DNA of 64,000 nucleotides from Ectothiorhodospira mobilis (GTDB lineage: Bacteria > Pseudomonadota > Gammaproteobacteria > Ectothiorhodospirales > Ectothiorhodospiraceae): contig NZ_FOUO01000003.1 of NCBI RefSeq assembly GCF_900114895.1, positions 124,001-188,000 on the forward strand. The letters are read 5' to 3'. Position 1 is the first letter of the stretch, and each line of letters begins with the position of its first letter. The translations under genes and the position numbers were made by a program. This document shows, piece after piece, positions 18,738 to 25,576 of the stretch. The notes under the pieces were generated by a model that ran no database searches, was not told the origin of the DNA, and saw nothing but the letters and a program-made list of their open reading frames with translations.

Positions 18738-20053
18738 GGTTTGGGGGCTCCCGCGCCGGCCGGGGCGGCGGTCTGCGGTGCGGGCCAGGGCGGGGTCACC
18801 CCCAGCCTGGAGGCCACGTCCAGGGCCGAGCGCAGGCCGTCCTCGTGGAAACCGTAACCCGTCCAGGCACCGCAGTACCAGATGCGGTCCTGACCCTGGA
18901 TCTCCGGCAGGGCCGCCTGGGCCTCCATGGCCCCCCGGTCGAACACCGGGTGATGGTAGGTCATGCGCCGGATCACCGTGTCCTCCCGGGGGGGATCCAG
19001 GGGGTTGAGGCTCACCAGGTATTGGCGGGATTCCCGCAGGGACTGCAGGCGGTTCATCCAGTAGGTGACCGATACCTGATGCGCCGGGGCATCGGAAGGA
19101 CGCCGCCGGGCCAGGTAGTTCCAGGAGGACCAGACGCGCCGGCGTTGCGGCATGAGCCGGGTGTCGGTATGCAGGAAGGTCTCGTTGGGCTGGTAGGTGA
19201 AGGCCTCCAGGACCCGGCCCTCGGCCTCCCGGGGGGATTCCAGGACCTCCAGGGCCTCGTCGGCGTGGCAGGCGAAGATCACCTGGTCGAAGTGGGCCTC
19301 GCCACCATCGTCGGTGAGGATCCGCACCTCCGGCTCCCGGCGTTGTACCGCCACCACCCGGCGGTCGGCATGCACCCCCTGCGGCAGGTCCTGCAGCATG
19401 CGCTCCACATAGGTCCGGCTGCCGCCCTGGACCGTGTGCCACTGGGGGCGTCCGGTGAGATCCATCAGGCCGTGGTTGGCGAAGAAGCGCAGGAACGCGG
19501 TCAGGGGGAAGTCCAGCATGCGCCGCGTGGGGCAGGACCAGATGGCGGCGGCCATGGGCAGCAGGTAGTCGTCCCGGAATCCGGGCCCGTATCCCGCCTG
19601 GATCAGGTAGCCCCCGAGGGTGATGTCCGGGGAGGCCCCCTCGGCCAGCAGGCGCTTGCCCGCCCGGTTGAAGCGCAGGATGTCCGCCAGCATGCGCAGA
19701 AAACGGGGATTGATGAGGTTGCGCCGCTGGGCGAAGAGGCTGTTCAGATCCGAGCCGGCGTATTCCAGACGGCCGTCGTCCACCGAGGCGGCAAAGGACA
19801 TGTCCGTGGGCTGGGAGGTGATCCCCAGATGTTGGAACAGGGCCTTCAGGTTGGGGTAGTTGCGATGGTTGAAGACCATGAAGCCGGTGTCCACCCCCAG
19901 GGGGCCCCGGTCCCCCTGCACCGTCACCGTATGGGTGTGGCCACCGATGTAGTCGTTCTTCTCGTAGAGGGTCACGTGATGGCGGCGGGACAGCAGCCAG
20001 GCGGCGGCCAGTCCGGAAATCCCTGCGCCGATGACGGCGATGCGTTGCTCCAT
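18734..20053 (-). CDS. NAD(P)/FAD-dependent oxidoreductase, amine-oxidase/desaturase-like
   Basis: 439-residue flavoprotein. The N-terminal dinucleotide-binding motif IAVIGAGISGLAAAWLL is followed by LYEKNDYIGGHTHTV, the pattern of amine oxidase/phytoene desaturase-like enzymes. A C-terminal FAD contact is seen in YCGAWTGYGFHEDGL. ATG 20053 is the start; upstream codons are in the operator region. It is the first gene of a four-gene operon with DUF1365, cfa and DUF3833. Predicted to oxidise or desaturate a lipid acyl chain; substrate not shown by sequence. Confidence 0.88.
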   Translation of the reverse strand: MEQRIAVIGAGISGLAAAWLLSRRHHVTLYEKNDYIGGHTHTVTVQGDRGPLGVDTGFMVFNHRNYPNLKALFQHLGITSQPTDMSFAASVDDGRLEYAGSDLNSLFAQRRNLINPRFLRMLADILRFNRAGKRLLAEGASPDITLGGYLIQAGYGPGFRDDYLLPMAAAIWSCPTRRMLDFPLTAFLRFFANHGLMDLTGRPQWHTVQGGSRTYVERMLQDLPQGVHADRRVVAVQRREPEVRILTDDGGEAHFDQVIFACHADEALEVLESPREAEGRVLEAFTYQPNETFLHTDTRLMPQRRRVWSSWNYLARRRPSDAPAHQVSVTYWMNRLQSLRESRQYLVSLNPLDPPREDTVIRRMTYHHPVFDRGAMEAQAALPEIQGQDRIWYCGAWTGYGFHEDGLRSALDVASRLGVTPPWPAPQTAAPAGAGAPKP

Positions 20054-20082
20054 GGCGATATCCCCTGTCCTGGAAAGGATAC

Positions 20083-20122
20083 TTATACACGAACTGTACA
20101 ATCTTTGAGAATTGTTATACAA
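20083..20122 (-). promoter_or_regulatory. Operator/promoter: TTGTAyAA repeats upstream of the FAD oxidoreductase operon
   Basis: On the minus strand TTGTATAA is at 20115-20122, TTGTACAG at 20094-20101 and GTGTATAA at 20083-20090. The last two start 11 bp apart. A weak copy (ATTCTCAA, 20105-20112) fills the intervening turn. TATAAG (20082-20087) is a good -10 inside the last repeat, with TTCTCA 18 bases upstream as a -35. The same repeat occurs beside the MerR gene (23246-23275), so this is a probable MerR operator. folE diverges from the other side. Confidence 0.68.
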
Positions 20123-20146
20123 GGATCCTGAAGGCCCGGGGGCAGC

Positions 20147-20174
20147 ACCCCGGGTCGGGGGCGGCCCCCGGGGT
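20147..20174 (+). other. GC-rich stem-loop in the folE leader
   Basis: ACCCCGGG (20147-20154) pairs perfectly with CCCGGGGT (20167-20174) around a 12-base G/C-rich interior. It lies between the divergent operator and the folE start. It could be a leader structure affecting folE expression or an insulator; no known riboswitch class is recognised. Confidence 0.4.
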
Positions 20175-20212
20175 CGCCATGCCAGCGGCCTTACCGGATC
20201 GGAGGGAGACCC

Positions 20213-20833
20213 ATGATTAATTCAGCGGCCCGCATCGCCGGGGACGAAGATGCAGCAGCCGGGGATGGCGCCCTCATGCCCACCGAGGAGTTGGCGGGCC
20301 TCTATCGCCGGGTGCTGGAAGGCCTGGGGGAGGATCCGCAGCGGGAAGGCCTGCAGGGCACGCCGCTGCGGGCGGCCCGGGCCATGCAGTTCCTCACCGG
20401 GGGGTATCACCAGTCCCTGGAGACCCTGGTGAATGGCGCCCTGTTCACCACGGACAGTGACGAGATGGTGCTGGTGAAGGATATCGAACTCTATTCCCTG
20501 TGCGAGCACCACCTGCTGCCCATCATCGGCAAGTGCCACGTGGCCTATATCCCCGATGGCCGCGTCCTCGGTCTGTCCAAGATCGCCCGCATCGTGGACA
20601 TGTTCGCCCGCCGCCTGCAGATCCAGGAGAGCCTGACCCGCCAGATCGCGGAGGCGGTGATGCAGGTCACCGGGGCCCGGGGCGTGGGGGTGGTGGCCGA
20701 GGCGCGGCACATGTGCATGATGATGCGCGGCGTGGAGAAGCAGGGATCCGCCATGATCACCTCCGTCATGCTGGGCAATTTCCGCGAGGACGCCCGCACC
20801 CGCGCCGAGTTCATGGATCTGGTGCGGGGCTGA
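20213..20833 (+). CDS. folE: GTP cyclohydrolase I
   Basis: Converts GTP to dihydroneopterin triphosphate, the first step of folate and pterin synthesis. The 206-residue protein has the zinc ligands C97 and H100 in LCEHHLLP and C168 in [12 protein letters not shown], with the [17 protein letters not shown] core. GGAGGGAGA precedes the ATG. It ends 7 bases from the convergent photolyase gene. Pairing with photolyase suggests supply of the folate/pterin antenna cofactor, an inference supported by recurrent linkage in LitR-type clusters. It could also be the housekeeping copy. Confidence 0.95.
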   Translation: MINSAARIAGDEDAAAGDGALMPTEELAGLYRRVLEGLGEDPQREGLQGTPLRAARAMQFLTGGYHQSLETLVNGALFTTDSDEMVLVKDIELYSLCEHHLLPIIGKCHVAYIPDGRVLGLSKIARIVDMFARRLQIQESLTRQIAEAVMQVTGARGVGVVAEARHMCMMMRGVEKQGSAMITSVMLGNFREDARTRAEFMDLVRG

Positions 20834-20840
20834 CGGGGGC

Positions 20841-22289
20841 TCAGTCCGCCTTGGGCCGTGCCTTGATGTGCTCGAACGCCGCCAGGGCCGCGCGCCGGCT
20901 CTCGGCCAGGTCCACCACGGGCCGGGGGTAGTCCCGGTCCAGGTCCACCCCGGCGGCGCGCAGCACCGCCGCCGGGGCCTCCCATGGCCGGTGCAGGTGG
21001 CGGTCGGGTAGTTGGGCCAGTTCGGGCACCCAGCGGCGCACGTAGTCGCCCGCGGCATCGAAGCGTTCCCCTTGCAGCACCGGGTTGAAGATGCGGAAGT
21101 ACGGCGCCGCGTCGGCACCGCAGCCGGCGGTCCACTGCCAGCCCAGGGTGTTGGCCGCCAGGTCCGCGTCCACCAGGGTATCCCAGAACCATCGGGCCCC
21201 CTCCAGCCAGGGGGCGCGCAGGTTCTTGGTGAGCAGTGAGGCGGTGATCATGCGCACGCGGTTGTGCATCCAGCCGGTGTGCCACAGTTCCCGCATGCCT
21301 GCGTCCACGATGGGCAGGCCCGTGCGCCCGTGGCACCAGGCCTCGAAGGGGACCTCCCGGGGATCCGCCAGGGGCAGGTCCTCGAAGCGCCGGTCCAGGG
21401 GGCGGGTGGGGGTCTGCGGGAAGTGAAACAGCAGGTGATGGGCGAACTCCCGCCAGCCCAGTTCGCTCAGGAAACGGTCCACGCCCCCTGCCGCGCGCTC
21501 CCGGGCCCGGGTGCAGACCGCCATCACCTGCCGCGGGCCGATCTCGCCAAAATGCAGGTGCGGCGAGAGGCGGGAGGTGCCGGTCCGCCCCGGCCGGTCC
21601 CTTCCCCGGTCATAGTCCTCCAGGGCCTTCTCGGCAAAACGCGCCAGGGCCTGCCGCGCCCCGGCCTCGCCGGGTTGCCAGGTGGCGGCCAATCCCGTGT
21701 CCCAGGGGATGTGTGGCAGCAGGTCCAGGGCCTCCACCGACTCCGTGGCGGGGGCCCCGGATAAACCCGGAAGATGTGCCGGGGCCGAAGGACCCGGGCT
21801 CTGGCGTTCCGCTCCCAAGGCGCGGCTGGCCTTCCAGAAGGGGGTGAAGACGCGATAGGGCTGACCGCTTCGGTTGCTCACCGCCCAGGGTTCCATGAGC
21901 AGGGCGGCGTTGAAGCTCTTCACCTCCAGCCCCTGTTCCCTTAGGGCGGCCTTGATCTCCCGGTCCCGTCGGATCACGGCGGGATCGTAGAGGCGATTCC
22001 ATACCACCCGCTGCGCCCCGCTCTCCCGCACCAGTGCCTCCAGTGCCGTCCGGCTGGGGCCGCGGCGGATCACCAGGGGGGCACCGCGGCGGGCCAGTTC
22101 GCCGCCGAGGGCCTGCAGGCTGTGGTGCAGCCACCAGCGGGCCGCCGCCCCCGGGGCCCATTCCCCCTCTTCCTCGGGGGCGTGGATATAGACGGGGAGG
22201 ATCCGCCCCCCCGCCTCCAGTGCGTGGATAAGGGCCGGGTTGTCCTCCAGGCGCAGGTCGCGGCGAAACCAGATGAGGGTGATGGACAT
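20841..22289 (-). CDS. phrB: Deoxyribodipyrimidine photolyase (class I CPD type)
   Basis: Blue-light flavoenzyme that splits cyclobutane pyrimidine dimers. The 482-residue product opens with the antenna domain (IWFRRDLRLEDNPAL). The C-terminal FAD domain includes RTGLPIVDAGMRELWHTGWM, GARWFWDTLVDADLA and NTLGWQWTAGCGADAAPYFR. Tryptophans in FEAWCHG, ARWFW and LGWQW fit the electron-transfer triad. ATG 22289 starts 4 bases after the MerR stop, so the two genes form an operon. Class is judged by motif similarity to E. coli Phr. Confidence 0.94.
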   Translation of the reverse strand: MSITLIWFRRDLRLEDNPALIHALEAGGRILPVYIHAPEEEGEWAPGAAARWWLHHSLQALGGELARRGAPLVIRRGPSRTALEALVRESGAQRVVWNRLYDPAVIRRDREIKAALREQGLEVKSFNAALLMEPWAVSNRSGQPYRVFTPFWKASRALGAERQSPGPSAPAHLPGLSGAPATESVEALDLLPHIPWDTGLAATWQPGEAGARQALARFAEKALEDYDRGRDRPGRTGTSRLSPHLHFGEIGPRQVMAVCTRARERAAGGVDRFLSELGWREFAHHLLFHFPQTPTRPLDRRFEDLPLADPREVPFEAWCHGRTGLPIVDAGMRELWHTGWMHNRVRMITASLLTKNLRAPWLEGARWFWDTLVDADLAANTLGWQWTAGCGADAAPYFRIFNPVLQGERFDAAGDYVRRWVPELAQLPDRHLHRPWEAPAAVLRAAGVDLDRDYPRPVVDLAESRRAALAAFEHIKARPKAD

Positions 22290-22293
22290 GGGG

Positions 22294-23238
22294 CTAGATG
22301 TATCCGTCGTCCGCCGCCGGATCCTGCAGGCGGGCATGGATGGTCCCGGCCGCCCGCTGCGGGTCCGGGTCCAGGGGGATGAGGCCGGCCCGTTCCAGGG
22401 CAGGCGTGTGGGCCTTGGCGGCGGGGCCGGCGGCGAACACCGGTACCGGCAGGTGTGCGCTCCAGCGGGGCAGGGTCTTGCGCATCACCGCCTCCGCCAG
22501 GGGGGCGGGGCCCACCAGCACCACCGCGCCGGCGCCGCTGCGGGCCTGCAGGGTCCCCACGGCCTCCAGTTGTCCCGGACCGCACAGGCGCAGGACGCGC
22601 AGGTCGTGGGTAGCCAGGAGCAGGGCCAGCATGTCCGCTTCCAGGCCGTCCCCCTGGCGGGGGTAGGGGCAGAGGGCCACCGCCGGGCCGCTGGCATGGC
22701 TGGCCTCATGGCGGAAGCGGCAGCCCAGGGTGGGCCGGGCCCAGGCACGGAAGAACTGCAGGGCCGCCAGGGCCTGGGGGCCGCCGCCGTCCTCCACCAG
22801 GCTGCGGTGCACCGGCGCCAGCAGCCGGGGGATGACCTGCTGCACCGGGAACAGGGACAGGGCATCGGCGTAGATGCGTTCCAGGGCGTGGTGATCGAAG
22901 GCGGCGGCGGCCGCCTGCAGGTCCCGCCGGTATCCCGGCCAGACCCCGGTGGCGGGTGTCTCACCCGGTTCGGGGGCGGGGGATTCCAGCAGCGGGGCCA
23001 CCTGGCCGATGGAGACCCCCTGGTCCAGCAGCTCCAGGATGCGGCGGATGCGGTGCACGTCTTCCGGGCTGTAGAGGCGGTGCCCCTTGGCGGTGCGGCG
23101 GGGATTCACCAGGCCGTAACGGCGTTCCCAGGCCCGTAGGGTCACCGGGTGGACGCCGGTCATGGCGGCTGCGGTACGGATCGGGAACAGTCCTTCGCCC
23201 TGGGGTGTCCGCTGCGCGGAAGGGGAGGTGTCGATCAT
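22294..23238 (-). CDS. MerR-family regulator, LitR/CarH-like
   Basis: 314 residues from ATG 23238. The MerR winged helix (about 17-85: IRTAAAMTGVHPVTLRAWERRYGLVNPRRT, shown by its ends IRTAAAM and LVNPRRT) is followed by a four-helix-plus-Rossmann C-terminal half of the CarH/LitR type. By eye the usual W-x9-EH and GExHxxG cobalamin contacts are missing; the corresponding segment reads RQGDGLEADMLALLLATHDL. Light/B12 regulators of this family repress photolyase and lipid genes in the dark. It is in an operon with phrB and divergent from the SDR gene across three 11-bp-spaced repeats, suggesting autoregulation. Confidence 0.85.
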   Translation of the reverse strand: MIDTSPSAQRTPQGEGLFPIRTAAAMTGVHPVTLRAWERRYGLVNPRRTAKGHRLYSPEDVHRIRRILELLDQGVSIGQVAPLLESPAPEPGETPATGVWPGYRRDLQAAAAAFDHHALERIYADALSLFPVQQVIPRLLAPVHRSLVEDGGGPQALAALQFFRAWARPTLGCRFRHEASHASGPAVALCPYPRQGDGLEADMLALLLATHDLRVLRLCGPGQLEAVGTLQARSGAGAVVLVGPAPLAEAVMRKTLPRWSAHLPVPVFAAGPAAKAHTPALERAGLIPLDPDPQRAAGTIHARLQDPAADDGYI

Positions 23239-23245
23239 GGTGCTA

Positions 23246-23275
23246 TTGTACAATCGTTGTATAATTTTTGGATAG
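23246..23275 (+). promoter_or_regulatory. Operator: three TTGTAyAA-type direct repeats at 11-bp spacing
   Basis: TTGTACAA (23246-23253), TTGTATAA (23257-23264) and a weaker TTGGATAG (23268-23275) start exactly 11 bp apart between the divergent MerR and SDR genes. A perfect -10, TATAAT (23260-23265), lies inside repeat 2 for SDR transcription. On the minus strand TATACA and TACAAT, also inside the repeats, could serve MerR. Binding would therefore block both promoters. Eleven-bp direct repeats are the known CarH operator geometry. Confidence 0.75.
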
Positions 23276-23307
23276 TCGGCAGGTACAGGCCGATTGGAGG
23301 AGGACGC

Positions 23308-24090
23308 ATGCAACAGGCGCAGACGGGGTCCGGTGGGGATGGCGGTGTCTTCTGGCTCGTGGGGGCCAGTTCGGGGATCGGCCGGGCCCTGGCCCTGCGC
23401 CTGGCGGCCGCGGGCTGGCAGGTGGCGGCCACCGCCCGGCGTGCCGAGGCCCTGGAGGCCCTGGCCGCGGAGGCCCCGGGTCCGGGGCGGGTGGTCCCCT
23501 TTCCGGGGGACGTGACCGACGCCGCCGCCATGGCGAAACTGGCCGCGGCGGTGGAGGCGCATCTCGGGCCCGTGGACCGGGCCCTCTTCAATCAGGGGGA
23601 TTACGAGCCCATGGGGCTGGATGCCTTCGATCCCGCCCTGTTCGAACGCCTGATGCGGATCAACTACCTGGGGATGGTCAACGGCCTGGCGGCGGTGATG
23701 CCCGCCATGATCCGGCGCGGGCGGGGGGAGATCCTGCTCACCGCCAGCCTGGCCGGCTACCGGGGGCTGCCCCGGGCCGCGCCCTACGGTGCCTCCAAGG
23801 CGGCGGTGATCAGCATGGCGGAATCCCTGCAGCCGGAACTGGCGCAGAAGGGGGTGCGCCTGAGGGTGATCAATCCCGGATTCGTGCGTACCCCCATGAC
23901 GGACAAGAACCGTTTCCCCATGCCCTTTCTCATGGAGACGGACGCGGCCGTGGAGGCCATCCTGCGCGGCCTTGAGGGGCGGAGATTCGAGATCCGTTTC
24001 CCGCGGCCCTTCGCCCTGATCATGCACGGGTTGCGCCTGTTGCCCTATGGGGTGTTCCTGCGTATCACGCAAAGGATGCTCAAGCCATGA
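23308..24090 (+). CDS. Short-chain dehydrogenase/reductase
   Basis: 260-residue classical SDR. The nucleotide-binding motif GASSGIG is at about 19-25 and the catalytic pair YGASK has Tyr160 and Lys164. The C-terminal part (FALIMHGLRLLPYGVFLRITQRML) is amphipathic or hydrophobic and may contact the membrane. ATG 23308 has GGAGGAGG a few bases upstream. It overlaps the next gene by 4 bases. Homologues occur in light-regulated LitR clusters; substrate unknown. Confidence 0.92.
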   Translation: MQQAQTGSGGDGGVFWLVGASSGIGRALALRLAAAGWQVAATARRAEALEALAAEAPGPGRVVPFPGDVTDAAAMAKLAAAVEAHLGPVDRALFNQGDYEPMGLDAFDPALFERLMRINYLGMVNGLAAVMPAMIRRGRGEILLTASLAGYRGLPRAAPYGASKAAVISMAESLQPELAQKGVRLRVINPGFVRTPMTDKNRFPMPFLMETDAAVEAILRGLEGRRFEIRFPRPFALIMHGLRLLPYGVFLRITQRMLKP

Positions 24091-24527
24091 GCGAGTCCAC
24101 CGAGACCTGGGCCCGGCGCTATGCCGCCTTCTTCTCCGAACTTTCTGAACCGGACCTGGAGCGGTTGGGGGAGATCTTCGAACCCGAGGCCCGGTTCAAG
24201 GATCCCTTCAATGATGTCACCGGCCTGGAGGAGATCCGACGGGTCTTCCGCCACATGTTCCGCCAGTGCCCGAAACCGCGTTTCTATCTCCACTCCTGGG
24301 CGGTCCAGGGCAACACGGCCTTCTTCCACTGGCGCTTCACCGACCGGGAGGATGATGCCGACGGCCGCCTGCGCCTGGATGTGGACGGGGTGAGCCGTGT
24401 CCTCTTCAACGAGGCCGGCCGGGCCGTCAGCCATGTGGACTACTGGGACCCGGCGGAATACCTCTACGATCAGATCCCCGTGGTGCGGGGGATCCTGCGC
24501 CTGCTGCGGCGCCGCATCGGGGCCTGA
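24087..24527 (+). CDS. Nuclear transport factor 2 (SnoaL-like) family protein
   Basis: 146 residues with the NTF2-like cone fold pattern: an N-terminal helix pair (WARRYAAFFSELSEPDLERL), FEPEARFKDPFNDVTGLEEIRRVFRHMF, then beta strands with FFHWRF and VSHVDYWDPAEYLYDQIP. Start overlaps the SDR stop (ATGA), so the two are co-translated. Such proteins act as small isomerases/hydratases or as accessory proteins; it may act on the same substrate as the SDR. The catalytic role is not evident. Confidence 0.82.
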   Translation: MSESTETWARRYAAFFSELSEPDLERLGEIFEPEARFKDPFNDVTGLEEIRRVFRHMFRQCPKPRFYLHSWAVQGNTAFFHWRFTDREDDADGRLRLDVDGVSRVLFNEAGRAVSHVDYWDPAEYLYDQIPVVRGILRLLRRRIGA

Positions 24528-24539
24528 GCCGGTCCATCC

Positions 24540-25034
24540 TCAGAACGCCAGGGCCTCGCGCACGATCCCGTCCAGGAGGGACTCCACCCGTTCCAGGCAC
24601 TCCCGGCTGGCATCGTCACCGCCCCCGGCGGGGCGGCGGTAGCCCATGTGGATGACCCCGGGTTCGTGCACCGTCTCGTAAAGGACGATGACGTAGGGGC
24701 AGTAGACGATGTTGCGCGGGTCCGCCTCCATCATCCGCCGGGAGTGTACGGCGCTGCAGAATTCCAGGGCCTGGGCGTGGCGGTACACCGGTTCCCCCTC
24801 CACCGCATCGCGGGTGCGTTGGAGCATGTCGGCGATGTGGGCCACGTTGTTGATCACGATGCCGCGGCCGGTGATGGCGATCTCCAGGGCATCCCGGTAG
24901 AGCTGGAAGTCCCCTTCCACGCTGTAGAGACGCATGTGGGGGGTGACGTGGTCCGGTTCCAGGGCCAGGGCCGGCGGGCAGAGGGTCAGGCACGCCAGGA
25001 TCAGGGGGGTGCAGAGCTGGGTCAGGGGTTTCAT
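24540..25034 (-). CDS. DUF302 domain-containing exported protein
   Basis: 164 residues with a Sec signal peptide (LILACLTLCPPALALE, cleavage near residue 25). The DUF302 core is recognisable from the LEFCSAVHSRRMMEADPRNI-like segment followed by VYCPYVIVLYE and GVIHMGYRRP. Two cysteines remain in the mature domain. Translation is coupled to the upstream lipoprotein gene (ATGA overlap). Predicted periplasmic; no biochemical role is established for the family. Confidence 0.82.
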   Translation of the reverse strand: MKPLTQLCTPLILACLTLCPPALALEPDHVTPHMRLYSVEGDFQLYRDALEIAITGRGIVINNVAHIADMLQRTRDAVEGEPVYRHAQALEFCSAVHSRRMMEADPRNIVYCPYVIVLYETVHEPGVIHMGYRRPAGGGDDASRECLERVESLLDGIVREALAF

Positions 25035-25573
25035 GGTCTCCTTCCTCCGGGTGGGTCGGTGTCTCCGTACAGATGGCCGGCATGCAGCAGACGTGGGCGC
25101 CAGTAGGGGTGGTCCAGGCGCTGGGTGCTTACCCTGCGCCCGCTGGAGGGGGCGTGCACGAAGCGTCCCTCGCCGATGTAGATCCCCACGTGGTTCACGC
25201 CGCCTCCGCCGGTGCGAAAGAACAGCAGGTCCCCGGGGCGCAGGGCCGTGGTGGGGATCCGGTGGGCCGCACGGCTCTGGGCGGTGGTGGTGCGTGGGGG
25301 ATTCAGTCCCGCCTGGCGATGGCTATGCCAGACCAGGCCGCTGCAGTCGAAGCCCTGCTCCGGGGTGCGGCCGCCATAGCGGTAGGGGGTGCCCACCTGA
25401 CTCAGGGCGCTGAACACCACCCTCTCCCGCAGCGGCGGCAGCGGCTCGTCGGGTCCCTTTACGGTGCGTGGGGGAGGCGAGGCGCAGGCCGCCAGCAGCA
25501 AGGTCAGGGTGCAGACCGCGGCATGGGCCGCCGTCCGCCGCCAAGGCCGCGGGGATGGGACCCTCCCCGCCAT
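25031..25573 (-). CDS. NlpC/P60 family peptidoglycan endopeptidase, lipoprotein
   Basis: 180-residue cell-wall cysteine peptidase predicted to cleave peptide stems of peptidoglycan. The signal ends in the lipobox LLAAC with the acylated Cys at residue 30. The C40 domain runs from about 50. Catalytic Cys77 is in GFDCSGLVWH, His128 in VNHVGIYIG and His140 in FVHAPSSG. It is downstream of the APH/AAA gene (3 bases between) and coupled to the DUF302 gene downstream. Confidence 0.92.
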   Translation of the reverse strand: MAGRVPSPRPWRRTAAHAAVCTLTLLLAACASPPPRTVKGPDEPLPPLRERVVFSALSQVGTPYRYGGRTPEQGFDCSGLVWHSHRQAGLNPPRTTTAQSRAAHRIPTTALRPGDLLFFRTGGGGVNHVGIYIGEGRFVHAPSSGRRVSTQRLDHPYWRPRLLHAGHLYGDTDPPGGRRP

Positions 25574-25576
25574 GGA

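Noticed and set aside
18738-20090. Upstream extension of the DUF1365 reading frame
   Set aside because: The extra part is the shadow of the FAD oxidoreductase gene in another frame; the true start at 18737 overlaps that gene's stop.
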